64,000 nt of DNA from assembly GCA_025358295.1 (NCBI GenBank), contig JANYJY010000029.1, forward strand, positions 1-64,000. The letters run 5' to 3'. Position 1 is the stretch's first letter, and each line of letters begins with the position of its first letter. Source of the DNA: Gammaproteobacteria bacterium (GTDB taxonomy: Bacteria; Pseudomonadota; Gammaproteobacteria; Steroidobacterales; Steroidobacteraceae). A program made the translations under genes and the position numbers. This document shows positions 41,876 to 51,768 of the stretch, piece by piece. Below the pieces are notes generated by a model. The model worked only from the letters and a program-made list of their open reading frames with translations. It was not told the DNA's origin and searched no databases.

Positions 41876-43425
41876 GCGGGCCGCGCTCCATTCGCATGGT
41901 GCTTTCCGCCGCGTCGCTGCTGTTTCTCTTGCTGATGATCGGGCTTGGGGTATTCAGCATGCAGCGTCTCGGCGACGTCAATCGCGTATCGGATGAGATC
42001 CGCAATCAATGGCTGCAAGACATCCGCTTGATCGGCGATCTGAATAATTACATGTCCGATTACCGCACGGGCGAGGGCACACAGCTGCTCTCCAGCACGG
42101 CCATGGAGCTGACCGCCAGCGAAAAACAGATCGCGGAACTGGATGCACGGGTCATTCGCGCGCAGCGCTCCTACGAGGCACAGCCACACGAGAATTCGGA
42201 GCGACGGCTCTACGATGAGTTCGCGCGCGCGTGGGCGGAGTACAAAGTCATTGCGGCTCAGGTGCTTGCCCTGTCGCATTCAGGCGTAAAGTCCGACGCC
42301 GTCGTCATGTACATGACGACCTCGCGTCGCGCCTTTGATATGGCAAGCGACACTCTCGGACGCCTGACCGATCAGACCGTATCGAAGGCGCGCGAGGCGA
42401 GTGCGCGCGCCGCCGGCACCTATCTGCAGGACAGTCGCCTCATCGTGGCCGCGATGCTGGTGGCGACCTGCCTGGTGCTCGTAACCATCATTTACATCAC
42501 GCGATCAATATCACGTCCCATGCTTAAGTTGGCCCGGGGTATGCAAGCTCTGGCCGCTCACGATACGAATATCAGCATTCCCGGTATGCCGCGCGACGAC
42601 GAGATCGGGGAGATGGCGCGTTCGGTTGCGGTTTTTCGCGACAACGCGATTGCGCTGGTCAAGAGTCAAAACCGGCTAATCGAACAGACCGCGGCGTTGG
42701 AGGAGACCCTGGAGAACGAACGCCGCGTGACCGCCGAGCAACGCAATTTCGTCACCATGACCTCGCACGAGTTTCGCACGCCCTTGACCGTCATTGACGC
42801 CCAGGCGCAGCGGCTGATCAAGCTCAAGGATAGGCTTAGCCCAAGCGACTTGCTCGAGCGCGCCACGCGAATTCGCAGTGCCGTGACGCGCCTGACCGGC
42901 ATCATGGACAGCCTGCTGGGGAGCTCGCAATTGCTCGATGGACAGGCGGTCTATCATCCCCGCGAAGTCGATCCGGCCGCACTACTGCGCGAAATATGTC
43001 AACTGCATCGTGAAACGTCAGGCCGCACCGATATTCGCGAGGACTTCGGCGAGTTGCCGAGCGTCATCCACGGTGATCCGAAGCTGCTGTTTGCCCTGTT
43101 CAGTAATCTGCTGTCCAACGCCATCAAGTACTCCCGCGCGGGTGACCCGGTCGAAGTCACCGTGACCAGCGTCAACAGCGAAGAATTGACGGTGAGCATA
43201 CGTGACCACGGTATCGGCATTGCGGAAGGTGATCGCGCTCACTTGTTCGAGCGCTACTTCCGTGGGGCCAATGCTGCGGGCGTCACCGGCAGCGGGCTCG
43301 GACTTCACCTGGTTGCCATGGTCCTGGAGTTGCACGGAGGCAGGATCGAGGTCGAAAGTCACGAAGGCGCCGGCTCCAGTTTTGTCGTGCACCTGCCGGC
43401 TGCCGCAGCTTCCGGTGCCGGGTGA
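41872..43425 (+). CDS. Membrane sensor histidine kinase
   Basis: The 517-residue product has a first membrane helix (about residues 10-30), a periplasmic four-helix-bundle-like sensor of about 160 residues, a second helix (about 190-210) and a HAMP domain. A HisKA domain follows with phospho-acceptor His in TSHEFRTPLTVI, then an ATPase domain with the N box NLLSNAIKYS, G1 DHGIGI and G2 GSGLGLHL. The start is a TTG overlapping the regulator stop (TTGA); an ATG eight codons later is the alternative. The signal is unknown. Confidence 0.9.
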   Translation: MSGPRSIRMVLSAASLLFLLLMIGLGVFSMQRLGDVNRVSDEIRNQWLQDIRLIGDLNNYMSDYRTGEGTQLLSSTAMELTASEKQIAELDARVIRAQRSYEAQPHENSERRLYDEFARAWAEYKVIAAQVLALSHSGVKSDAVVMYMTTSRRAFDMASDTLGRLTDQTVSKAREASARAAGTYLQDSRLIVAAMLVATCLVLVTIIYITRSISRPMLKLARGMQALAAHDTNISIPGMPRDDEIGEMARSVAVFRDNAIALVKSQNRLIEQTAALEETLENERRVTAEQRNFVTMTSHEFRTPLTVIDAQAQRLIKLKDRLSPSDLLERATRIRSAVTRLTGIMDSLLGSSQLLDGQAVYHPREVDPAALLREICQLHRETSGRTDIREDFGELPSVIHGDPKLLFALFSNLLSNAIKYSRAGDPVEVTVTSVNSEELTVSIRDHGIGIAEGDRAHLFERYFRGANAAGVTGSGLGLHLVAMVLELHGGRIEVESHEGAGSSFVVHLPAAAASGAG

Positions 43426-43480
43426 CGGCGTTTGCTGCGATGGTCGTCTTAGGATTGAATTTGTCGAACGGGGTTTACGC

Positions 43481-44725
43481 ATGAGCGATGTAGCAAGCGG
43501 CGCCGGACAGCCGCCGAGCGGACAGGAGTCGATCGATCGACGCGCATGGTCGCAAGAACGGCAGCGGCGGGTGGCGGCTCTTGGCGCGGCCGCCGTGATA
43601 GTACTTGTCCTTGGGGTATGGCTGGGTGGGCGCTACTTCGGTAAGCACGACGCGCCGGCTGCAACTGCGCCATCGCCGCCCGGCACTTTCCGAGCTACGG
43701 CTCAGCAGCTGAAGACCTTGACCGTCGAAACTGTCGCGCTTCATGGGTTCGTCAGCGAGGAATTGACCGAGGGCAAAATCGCGGTCAACGGCGATCGCGC
43801 CACACCGCTGTTTTCGCCGTATTCCGGACGCGTGACTCGAGTCATTGCGGGTTTGGGCGATACCGTCAAACAGGGGGCGCCGCTCGCCACGCTCGAAGCC
43901 TCGGAATTCGTGCAGGCACAGAACGACCTGAATACCTCGGCCGCGCAGGTCAAGCTCGCGCGCATCAACGAAACCCGCAAGCACGCCTTGTACGACGCCA
44001 AGGGCGGCAGCCTGCAGGATTGGCAGCAGGCACAAGCCGATCTGACTGCCGCAAGCGCCGCTGCGAACGCCGTGCGCAATCGACTGAGAATACTGGGTAA
44101 GTCGGATGCGGAAATCTCCGCACTCGAGACGGCTGGGACGATAAATCCCGTGGCTACGCTGAGCGCGCCCATTGCCGGTACGGTCGTGGACCGCCAAGTC
44201 GGCCCCGGCCAGTACTTGCAGGCCGGTGCGGGCACGCCGGTATTCACCATTGCCGATCCCTCTAGTGTGTGGTTGCTGGCGAACGTGAGAGAAGCCGATT
44301 CCGGGCTGGTGCACTTAGGGCAGGCAGTGGAAGTCCGCGTGCTTGCCTATCCAAAGCGAGAGTTCAAAGCGCGGGTGACCTATATCGCGGCCGTGCTGGA
44401 TCCCGTTACCCATCGCCTGTCGGTGCGCGCCGAAATCGACAATCGCGATGGGGCGCTCAAACCGGAGATGTTCGCCAACTTCCGTATTCTTACCGGTGAC
44501 GCCACCGAGTCGCCGGCGGTGCCCGAAGCGGCCGTGGTTTACGAAGGTGATGCCGCACATGTATGGGTGGTGGCGGACGATGGCCTGCTGGCTTACCGCG
44601 CGATCCGCATCGGCCGCAGCAACCAGGGCCTGGTCGAGGTGCTCGACGGACTGAAGCTGGGCGAGCGCATCGTCACCAAGGGCGGTCTGTTCATCGATCA
44701 AGTGGCTGTGCCCGCGGCTTCATGA
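43481..44725 (+). CDS. RND efflux periplasmic adaptor (membrane fusion protein)
   Basis: The 414-residue product is an HlyD/CusB-type adaptor. It has an N-terminal membrane anchor (about residues 33-52), a barrel-sandwich lipoyl half (FSPYSGRVTRVIAGLGDTVKQG), an alpha-helical hairpin (about residues 145-200), the second lipoyl half (LSAPIAGTVVDRQVGPGQYL) and the beta-barrel and membrane-proximal domains. It links the RND pump to the outer-membrane channel. The ATG at 43481 fits the membrane anchor. The stop overlaps the pump start by four bases. Confidence 0.92.
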   Translation: MSDVASGAGQPPSGQESIDRRAWSQERQRRVAALGAAAVIVLVLGVWLGGRYFGKHDAPAATAPSPPGTFRATAQQLKTLTVETVALHGFVSEELTEGKIAVNGDRATPLFSPYSGRVTRVIAGLGDTVKQGAPLATLEASEFVQAQNDLNTSAAQVKLARINETRKHALYDAKGGSLQDWQQAQADLTAASAAANAVRNRLRILGKSDAEISALETAGTINPVATLSAPIAGTVVDRQVGPGQYLQAGAGTPVFTIADPSSVWLLANVREADSGLVHLGQAVEVRVLAYPKREFKARVTYIAAVLDPVTHRLSVRAEIDNRDGALKPEMFANFRILTGDATESPAVPEAAVVYEGDAAHVWVVADDGLLAYRAIRIGRSNQGLVEVLDGLKLGERIVTKGGLFIDQVAVPAAS

Positions 44726-47700
44726 ACGCCATCGTCACCTTCGCACTGCGTCAGCGCGTGCTGATGGTGGTGATGCTGCTGATGATGCTCGGCGCCGGCA
44801 TCGCCAGCTTCTTGGCCCTCAATATCGAGGCGTACCCGGATCCCGTGCCGCCTCTGGTCGATGTGGTTACCCAGAGTACGGGGCAATCGGCCGAAGAGAT
44901 CGAGCGTTACATCACCATCCCGCTCGAAATTCAGATGGCCGGTATTCCCAATGTACAAGCGATTCGCACCATATCGCTGTTCGGGCTCTCCGACGTCAAG
45001 GTTCAGTTCACATACGACTTCACTTACCAACAGGCCGAGCAATGGGTGACGAACCGCTTGTCCCAGCTCGCCGCACTGCCGAACGGTGCGCAGCCGCAGA
45101 TTTCGCCCACCAGTCCCATCGGTGAAATATTCCGCTATCGCGTGTTAGGGCCGCCGAGTTACTCGGTCACCGACCTGAAGACTCTCCAGGATTGGGTGCT
45201 GGAGCGGCGCTTCAAGGCCATTCCCGGCGTCATCGACGTGACCGGTTGGGGTGGCAAGACCAAGACCTACGACATTGCCATCGACCTGAGAAAACTGATG
45301 GGCTATGGTTTATCCGTACCGCAAGTTCTGGCGGCACTCAGCAATGCAAACATCAATGTCGGAGGCCAAACCGTCAATTTCGGCGCCCAGTCCGCCGTGG
45401 TTCGCGGCGTCGGCCTGATCCACTCGGCGGAGGAGATCCGTCATACCCTGATTACCAATAATCAGGGAGCGCCGGTGGTCATCGGCGACGTGGCCAGCGT
45501 TACCATCGGTAATCTGCCGCGGCTTGGCATTGCGGGTTTCAACGATTCGGACGACATCGTCCAGGGCATCGTGCTGATGCGCCGCGGCGCGATGAGCGTA
45601 CCGACGATCAAAAGAGTCGAAGCCGAAGTCGACAAGATAAATCAGAGCGGCATCCTGTCGCCCGGCGTCAGCATTCAGCGTATCTACGACCGCAGCGATC
45701 TCATCCACATCACTACTCACACCGTACTGCACAACATGGTCGCGGGCGTGGTGCTCATTTTTCTATTGCAATGGGCATTCCTCGGCAATTTACGTAGCGC
45801 CGTGATCGTCGCCATGACCATACCGTTCGCGCTATCCTTCGCCATCGGTCTCATGGTGCTGCGGGGCGAGTCCGCAAATCTACTGTCGGTGGGCGCCATC
45901 GATTTCGGTTTGGTGGTCGACGCGACCGTCATCATGGTCGAGAATATATTCAGGCACCTGGCAGAGGCCTCGGCACACCTCGGCACGGGACCCAGCTCCC
46001 TGCATAGGATGCGCGCACCCAGCGGCTTTCGCGGCAAGATGGGCGCGATTTCAATTGCCGCGGCTGAGGTCAGCCAGTCGATTTTCTTCGCCGCGGCCAT
46101 CATCATCGCGGGCTTCGTGCCGCTGTTTACTCTGTCCGGCATCGAGGGCCATATATTCGGTCCCATGGCGAAGACTTACGCCTATGCCATTGCCGGCGGA
46201 TTGATGGCAACCTTTACGATAGCACCCGCTTTGAGCCTGATTCTGTTTCCCCAGGTGGTCAATGAGCGCGAGACGCCCGTGGTGCGCGGCATGCGCCGCA
46301 TCTACGAACCCGCGCTAGAGTTCGTGCTCGCCAATCGCATTATCACCTTTACCGGCTTAGGTCTGATCGGGTTATTGGCCATCCTTGCGGTGCGCTCGCT
46401 GGGGATGGAATTCCTGCCCAAGCTCGAAGAGGGCAATTTGTGGGTTCGCGCCACTTTTCCGCAGTCGATTTCGCTCGACGACAGCGATGCCTATGTCAAT
46501 CGCATGCGGGTGCTCATCGCTAAGTACCCGGAAGTCCAATCCGTGGTCTCACAACATGGCAGGCCGGACGATGGAACCGACGCCACGGGGTTCTTCAATG
46601 CCGAATTCTTCGTGCCCCTGAAACCCTTCGACGCTTGGCCGGCCGGTGTCGACAAGGAAAATTTGACGCTGGATATGACCCATACCCTGGAGCAGCAATT
46701 CCCCGGTGTCGATTTCAATTTTTCACAGTACATCCAGGACAATGTCGAAGAGGCTGCGTCCGGCGTCAAGGGCGAAAACTCCGTCAAGGTGTACGGCAAT
46801 GATCTAGAGACTCTGGAAAAGACCGCCAATGCCATTGCCGCCGAACTCGCCAAGGTGCCGGGGATTACAGATCTCGCGGTGTTACGCTCCCTGGGTCAGC
46901 CGACGATTCGAATCGACGTGGATCGCGTGCGAGCCGCGCGCTACGGTCTTGCACCCGGCGACATCAATGCCGTCGTTCAGGCGGCGATCGGCGGTCAAAG
47001 CGCGGGCGACTTGTACGAGGGAACCAGCGATCGGCACTTCCCGATGATGGTCAGGCTGGCCACTCCCTATCGGCAAAACCTCGAGGCGATTCGGCGCATT
47101 CCCATCACGGCACCCTCCGCTTCGGGCAGTGGCGTGATTCAAGTGCCGCTCGCAGATGTAGCGGAGGTGAACTTAGGTGTAGGCGCCGCGTTCATCTATC
47201 GTGAGCAGCAACAGCGTTACGTGCCGATCAAATTCAGCGTCCGCGGCCGCGACCTGGGCAGCGCCGTGCTCGAAGCGCAACACGTGGTGGATTCCAAGGT
47301 TCTGTTGCCCAGCGGCTACCGCCTCGAATGGGTGGGCGAATTCGGAAATCTGCAGGACGCCATCGCGCGCTTGAGCGTCGCCGTGCCCTTCTCGATCGCT
47401 TTGATCGTGCTATTGCTGTACTTGAATTTCGGCAGCCTGCGCGATGCGCTGCTGGCGGCCAGCGTCATTCCGATGGCGCTGCTGGGCGGCATTTTCGCTC
47501 TGTGGGTGACGGGCACGCCTTTCAGTGTTTCTTCGGCCATTGGCTTCGTCGCCTTGTTCGGCATCGCCGCGATGGACGGAATTCTCGTTCTCTCCTACTA
47601 CCACCTGAGTCTGGATTCCGGACTCGATCGCGCCAGCGCCATGCTGCAGACCTGCCGTACCCAGCTGAGACCGGTGATGATGACTTGCATCGTGGCTTGC

Positions 47701-47889
47701 GTGGGGCTGATACCCGCAGCGATCTCGACAGGAATCGGATCACAGGTGCAACGTCCGCTGGCCTTGGTCGTGGTCGGCGGCATGCTGCTTGCGCCGGTCT
47801 TGATATTGTTGGTGCTGCCCGTGCTCATTTTAAAATTCTCCACTGCCCGGGAAATTCCGCTGGAAGCGCCGCGGGAGATTCGCGAGTGA
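44722..47889 (+). CDS. RND efflux pump, CzcA/CusA-like inner membrane transporter
   Basis: The 1055-residue pump has 12 membrane segments and two large periplasmic loops. The first half starts with VTFALRQRVLMVV and keeps the HME-type helix 4 motif GAIDFGLVVDATVIMVEN, with its proton-relay Asp. This places it nearer the CzcA/CusA heavy-metal branch than the AcrB drug branch, where two adjacent Asp occur. Substrate cannot be assigned: the CusA methionine track was not demonstrated. It overlaps the adaptor and channel genes by four bases on each side. Confidence 0.92.
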   Translation: MNAIVTFALRQRVLMVVMLLMMLGAGIASFLALNIEAYPDPVPPLVDVVTQSTGQSAEEIERYITIPLEIQMAGIPNVQAIRTISLFGLSDVKVQFTYDFTYQQAEQWVTNRLSQLAALPNGAQPQISPTSPIGEIFRYRVLGPPSYSVTDLKTLQDWVLERRFKAIPGVIDVTGWGGKTKTYDIAIDLRKLMGYGLSVPQVLAALSNANINVGGQTVNFGAQSAVVRGVGLIHSAEEIRHTLITNNQGAPVVIGDVASVTIGNLPRLGIAGFNDSDDIVQGIVLMRRGAMSVPTIKRVEAEVDKINQSGILSPGVSIQRIYDRSDLIHITTHTVLHNMVAGVVLIFLLQWAFLGNLRSAVIVAMTIPFALSFAIGLMVLRGESANLLSVGAIDFGLVVDATVIMVENIFRHLAEASAHLGTGPSSLHRMRAPSGFRGKMGAISIAAAEVSQSIFFAAAIIIAGFVPLFTLSGIEGHIFGPMAKTYAYAIAGGLMATFTIAPALSLILFPQVVNERETPVVRGMRRIYEPALEFVLANRIITFTGLGLIGLLAILAVRSLGMEFLPKLEEGNLWVRATFPQSISLDDSDAYVNRMRVLIAKYPEVQSVVSQHGRPDDGTDATGFFNAEFFVPLKPFDAWPAGVDKENLTLDMTHTLEQQFPGVDFNFSQYIQDNVEEAASGVKGENSVKVYGNDLETLEKTANAIAAELAKVPGITDLAVLRSLGQPTIRIDVDRVRAARYGLAPGDINAVVQAAIGGQSAGDLYEGTSDRHFPMMVRLATPYRQNLEAIRRIPITAPSASGSGVIQVPLADVAEVNLGVGAAFIYREQQQRYVPIKFSVRGRDLGSAVLEAQHVVDSKVLLPSGYRLEWVGEFGNLQDAIARLSVAVPFSIALIVLLLYLNFGSLRDALLAASVIPMALLGGIFALWVTGTPFSVSSAIGFVALFGIAAMDGILVLSYYHLSLDSGLDRASAMLQTCRTQLRPVMMTCIVACVGLIPAAISTGIGSQVQRPLALVVVGGMLLAPVLILLVLPVLILKFSTAREIPLEAPREIRE

Positions 47890-49370
47890 AGCTCAAGGAC
47901 TCTAGGTACCGCCGCGCCTTGCCGCCATGGGGTATTTTGACCATGGGCGTTTGCGCAGTGCTCGGCGCGTGCGTGGGGCCGAATTTTCACCGGCCGGCAC
48001 CGCCGCGGGTCGACCGTTACACTGCCGAGGCACTGCCGCCCGAAACCGCGTCCGCGCTGGGACCCGGGGGCGCGGCACAGAAATTCCTCAGCGAGCAAGT
48101 TGTGCCGCGGGATTGGTGGACCCTCTTTGGTTCCGCGGAACTCGATACCCTGGTGACCGAGGCGCTGAGGGCCAACCCCAGTGTGCGAGCAGCCCAGGCG
48201 GCACTGCGCCAGGCGCAGGAGAATACGGCGGCGCAGCGCGGCTATTACTTGCCGACCGTACAGGGCAGTTTCGATGCCAGCCGAAATCACGACGCCCTCG
48301 GCGTGCTGTCGCCGACTTTGGCTTCACCGGCATCCTTCTTTAATTTATTCAGGCCGGCGGTTACGGTGAGCTATCTTCCCGACGTGTTCGGCGCCAACCG
48401 CCGCCAAGTGGAATCGCTAGCGGCGCAGGCTGAGGCGAGCCGCTTCCAGCTCGATGCCACCTACCTGACGCTGACCGCGAACGTGGTCACGGCGGCCATC
48501 GAAGAGGCGGGTTTGCAGGCACAGATATCCGGCACGGAGCGCGTCATTGCACTCGAGCGAGAAGCTCTCTCGGTGCTGCGCCGCGAACTCGACCTCGGCG
48601 CAATCGCCGAGGGTGACGTTTTTGCCCAGGAGGCGGCGCTTGCACAGCTGGAAGCAACGCTGCCGCCCTTGAATCGTCAATTGCAACAAACCCATGATTC
48701 GCTGGCCGCGCTGACCGGCCGCTTGCCTGCGGAGCTCAAACCCACCCATGTCGAGCTAGACCGATTGATGCTGCCCACGGAGTTGCCACTGGGGGTGCCC
48801 TCGCAGCTGGTGGAGCGGCGCCCTGACGTCCGTGCCGCGGAGGCGCAGCTGCATGCGGCCACTGCGCAGGTGGGCGTAACCATCGCAAACTTCCTGCCTC
48901 AGTTGACCCTCACAGGCGACATTGGCAGTTCCGCCACTGCGATAAGTGATTTGTTCAAGGCCGGCACGGGCTTCTGGAGCCTCGGCGCCGGTGCGAGTCA
49001 GACGCTGTTTGCCGGCGGCACGCTGGTCCACCGCAAGCGCGCCGCCGATGCCGCCCTCGATCAAGCCGGCGCGCTGTATCGATCGACCGTGTTAACGGCG
49101 TTCCAAAACGTGGCCGATGCCTTGCATGCGCTCAACACCGATGCGGAAGGCTTGAGCGCAGCCAGCCGAGCCGAAATCGCGTCGCAAAAGAGTCTCGACG
49201 TGGTGCGCCACCAGTTGGAGCTGGGCTCCGTGAGTTATCTGGCACTCATCAATGCGGAACAGGCCTATCAACAAGTCGTCGTGTCCCTTGCTCAGGCGCG
49301 TACCAATCGCTATGCCGACACCGCTGCTTTATTCGAAGCGCTGGGCGGATCCATCGCCACAGCGCCTTAA
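47886..49370 (+). CDS. Outer-membrane efflux lipoprotein (TolC/NodT family)
   Basis: The 494-residue product has a signal sequence with a lipobox (VLGAC, Cys29), then GPNFHRPAPP, the typical start of NodT-type outer-membrane factors. Two OEP repeats follow with long helices. The LVERRPDVRAAEAQLHAA block is the classic family motif. The start is a GTG that overlaps the pump stop (GTGA). It completes a tripartite pump with the two genes before it. The gap to the next genes contains a regulator on the opposite strand. Confidence 0.93.
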   Translation: MKLKDSRYRRALPPWGILTMGVCAVLGACVGPNFHRPAPPRVDRYTAEALPPETASALGPGGAAQKFLSEQVVPRDWWTLFGSAELDTLVTEALRANPSVRAAQAALRQAQENTAAQRGYYLPTVQGSFDASRNHDALGVLSPTLASPASFFNLFRPAVTVSYLPDVFGANRRQVESLAAQAEASRFQLDATYLTLTANVVTAAIEEAGLQAQISGTERVIALEREALSVLRRELDLGAIAEGDVFAQEAALAQLEATLPPLNRQLQQTHDSLAALTGRLPAELKPTHVELDRLMLPTELPLGVPSQLVERRPDVRAAEAQLHAATAQVGVTIANFLPQLTLTGDIGSSATAISDLFKAGTGFWSLGAGASQTLFAGGTLVHRKRAADAALDQAGALYRSTVLTAFQNVADALHALNTDAEGLSAASRAEIASQKSLDVVRHQLELGSVSYLALINAEQAYQQVVVSLAQARTNRYADTAALFEALGGSIATAP

Positions 49371-49428
49371 GCTCGGTCGCCATCGCTTTCAGGTACTGAT
49401 CGATCGAACGCGGCGCGCTGCGATTCAT
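49360..49428 (-). pseudogene. Possible 5' stump of a PadR-partner (HAAS/DUF1700-like) gene
   Basis: An ATG at 49428 overlaps the padR stop (ATGA) and starts MNRSAPRSIDQYLKAMATEL, which resembles the first helix of HAAS-domain proteins that usually follow padR. The similarity stops at about residue 23, where the frame runs into the end of the efflux channel gene on the other strand; the following codons are shadow sequence. The rest of the partner gene is missing. This looks like a deletion junction, but a short unrelated coupling peptide is possible. Confidence 0.35.
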
Positions 49429-49787
49429 GGCGAGGTTCCTGTTTTTATGATGCGATCGACGAAGTTTCGCGTGCCGGACCAAATGGCTGTCCACTCCTCG
49501 AGCACGCCACGGCCTTGGTCGGTGATTCGGTAGTAGCGTCGGGGCGGACCGGAATAAGAAGGCACGATGCGGCTGGTGAGCAGATTGGCTGCCGACATGG
49601 CGCGCAGCACGGGATAAATGGTCCCTTCCTTGAAAATGGAGGTGCCCCCGTTGGCCGAGGCCAGTTGCTTGGCGATCTCGTATCCGTACAGGTCCCCCGC
49701 CGACTGGTCGAGTAGGGCCAACAACACGAGCCCGACCAGGCCCCCATTGAGATCCTTTTGAAATTTCTTGCTGCTACTATCATTCAT
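49425..49787 (-). CDS. PadR family transcriptional regulator
   Basis: The 120-residue product is a PadR-type winged-helix repressor. The N-terminal DNA-binding domain has GLVLLALLDQSAGDLYGYEIAKQL, FKEGTIYPVLRAM and the wing GPPRRYYRITDQG, followed by a short C-terminal helix for dimerisation. PadR proteins usually repress a nearby operon and themselves. The gene faces the efflux operon and diverges from glmS. Its usual partner gene seems to be reduced to a stump just downstream. Confidence 0.9.
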   Translation of the reverse strand: MNDSSSKKFQKDLNGGLVGLVLLALLDQSAGDLYGYEIAKQLASANGGTSIFKEGTIYPVLRAMSAANLLTSRIVPSYSGPPRRYYRITDQGRGVLEEWTAIWSGTRNFVDRIIKTGTSP

Positions 49788-49798
49788 AAGCCACTACT

Positions 49799-49808
49799 GT
49801 ATATATAC
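49799..49808. promoter_or_regulatory. Candidate PadR operator
   Basis: GTATATATAC is a perfect 10-base palindrome 11 bases upstream of the padR start, in the AT-rich 147-base padR-glmS gap. An autoregulatory operator is plausible, since PadR proteins bind AT-rich dyads. The rest of the gap contains no gene that I can support. Confidence 0.4.
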
Positions 49809-49934
49809 TAAGAGTGAATAGAAACTACTATAGATAAGTGCTCATTAAATACCTTAACTCAGGAACACTGGATTTCCAATCCGGGTCGGGCACACTAGGC
49901 AGCCTTTTGTTACGTCCGTCGGTGGAGCAGATCA

Positions 49935-51764
49935 ATGTGTGGAATTGTGGGTGTGGTGGCGGAGCGCAACTCGGTTCCCATTCTCATGGAAGGTCTGCGG
50001 CGGCTGGAATATCGCGGCTATGATTCCGCCGGCATCGCGATCCTCAACTGCGGGCGACTTACTCGTCTGCGTACGGTAGGTAAAGTAAGAATGTTGCAGG
50101 AGGCGCTCGATGCCTCCCCGACCGTAGGTCATGTGGGTATCGCGCATACGCGGTGGGCTACTCACGGCGTCCCAACGACCCACAACGCCCACCCTCACGT
50201 ATCGCGTGACGGTGTGGCCATTGTTCATAACGGCATCATCGAGAATCACGAGATCCTGCGCAGTCAGCTGACCGGACTGGGCTACGTGTTCACCTCCGAG
50301 ACGGACACCGAGGTGGTCGCGCACCGAATTCACCTTCACTTGGGCTCTTCGGCCGATCTATTCGAGGCGGTTCGCAAGACCGTGGCCGAATTGCGCGGCG
50401 CCTACGCTCTGGCGGTGGTATGCGAGGCAGACCCGGAGTGCATCGTGGTCGCGCGCGAAGGCTGTCCGGTGGTCGTCGGATTGGGCATCGGCGAGAACTT
50501 CGTCGCGTCCGACGTTGCCGCGCTGCTGCCGGTCACGCGCAGTTTCATGTTTTTAGAAGAAGGCGACGTGGCCGAGATTCGGCGCACGTCGATCAAAATC
50601 CTTGACTCCGGCGGCACGCTCGTTTCGCGACAGGTCAGCGAAAGCAATCTGGCGGCCGACGCAGTGGAGCGCGGTCAGTATCGTCATTTCATGCTCAAGG
50701 AAATTCACGAGCAGCCCCGATCCATCGCGCAGACCTTGGAAGAAAGAGTGGCCGGCGGCAGATTGCTGGATGCGGCTTTCGGCCCGATGGCCCAACAAAT
50801 TTTCAAGAACGTCAAAGCGGTGCACATTGCAGCCTGCGGCACCAGTTTCCATGCAGGACTGGTCGCGAGTTATTTTATCGAGCAAATCTGCCGCATACCG
50901 GCGCGCGTCGAGATCGCCAGCGAATACCGCTATCGGGACCCGGTCACAACTCCGGATACGTTGTTCGTGACCATATCTCAGTCAGGCGAAACAGCCGATA
51001 CCTTGGCGGCGCTGCGCAACGCCAAGCGCGCGAAGTATCTGTCGACGCTCACCATCTGCAATGTCGCCGAAAGCTCCATGGTTCGAGAGTCCGAACTCGT
51101 CTTGCTGACTCGAGCGGGTCCGGAGATCGGCGTGGCCTCGACCAAGGCGTTTACGACGCAGCTGACTGCCCTCGCCCTGTTGACCGTCGCATTGGCCAAG
51201 AACCGGCCGGGCGCCATGGACGAGCAGGCGCTGGTCTCTCAATTGCTGCAATTGCCGGGACTGGTCGAAAAAACACTGAAACTGGACGCGACCATTCAAG
51301 CGCTGGCCCAAGTGTTCGCGGACAAAAATCACGCGCTGTTTCTCGGCAGAGGACCGCTGCACGCCATTGCGCTGGAGGGCGCGCTCAAGCTCAAGGAAAT
51401 ATCCTACATCCACGCGGAAGGCTACGCTGCTGCGGAACTCAAGCATGGACCATTGGCGCTGATTGACGAGGACATGCCGGTGGTAGCCGTGGCGCCGAAC
51501 AATGAGCTGCTGGAAAAGCTCAAATCCAATCTCCAAGAAGTGCGCGCGCGAGGCGGAAAGCTGTTCGTATTCGCGGATCCCCAGGCGGGAATGCGCAGCG
51601 AGGACGGAATAACCGTCATTGAGTTGCCGGCACCCGTGTCCGAACTGCAGGCACCCATCGTGTTCGCAATTCCGATGCAATTGCTTGCCTACCACGTGGC
51701 GGTCCTCAAGGGTACGGACGTTGATCAGCCGCGCAATCTGGCCAAGAGCCTGACTGTGGAGTAG
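49935..51764 (+). CDS. glmS: Glutamine-fructose-6-phosphate aminotransferase (isomerizing)
   Basis: GlmS makes glucosamine-6-phosphate, the first committed step to UDP-GlcNAc. The 609-residue product has the Cys2 nucleophile of the glutaminase domain ([12 protein letters not shown]), [13 protein letters not shown], then two SIS sugar-isomerase domains with CGTSFHAG and SQSGETADT, and the end motif [16 protein letters not shown] ribosome site lies before the ATG at 49935. No glmS ribozyme is expected in gammaproteobacteria and none is seen. Confidence 0.97.
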   Translation: MCGIVGVVAERNSVPILMEGLRRLEYRGYDSAGIAILNCGRLTRLRTVGKVRMLQEALDASPTVGHVGIAHTRWATHGVPTTHNAHPHVSRDGVAIVHNGIIENHEILRSQLTGLGYVFTSETDTEVVAHRIHLHLGSSADLFEAVRKTVAELRGAYALAVVCEADPECIVVAREGCPVVVGLGIGENFVASDVAALLPVTRSFMFLEEGDVAEIRRTSIKILDSGGTLVSRQVSESNLAADAVERGQYRHFMLKEIHEQPRSIAQTLEERVAGGRLLDAAFGPMAQQIFKNVKAVHIAACGTSFHAGLVASYFIEQICRIPARVEIASEYRYRDPVTTPDTLFVTISQSGETADTLAALRNAKRAKYLSTLTICNVAESSMVRESELVLLTRAGPEIGVASTKAFTTQLTALALLTVALAKNRPGAMDEQALVSQLLQLPGLVEKTLKLDATIQALAQVFADKNHALFLGRGPLHAIALEGALKLKEISYIHAEGYAAAELKHGPLALIDEDMPVVAVAPNNELLEKLKSNLQEVRARGGKLFVFADPQAGMRSEDGITVIELPAPVSELQAPIVFAIPMQLLAYHVAVLKGTDVDQPRNLAKSLTVE

Positions 51765-51768
51765 CGAT

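Noticed and set aside
51690-51700. ACCACGTGG in glmS as a third parS site
   Set aside because: Only the central CCACGTGG matches; the flanking TTC and GAA arms of parS are absent.
49935-51764. glmS ribozyme or riboswitch upstream of glmS
   Set aside because: The 147-base gap is AT-rich without the ribozyme core, and that element is known from Firmicutes rather than gammaproteobacteria.
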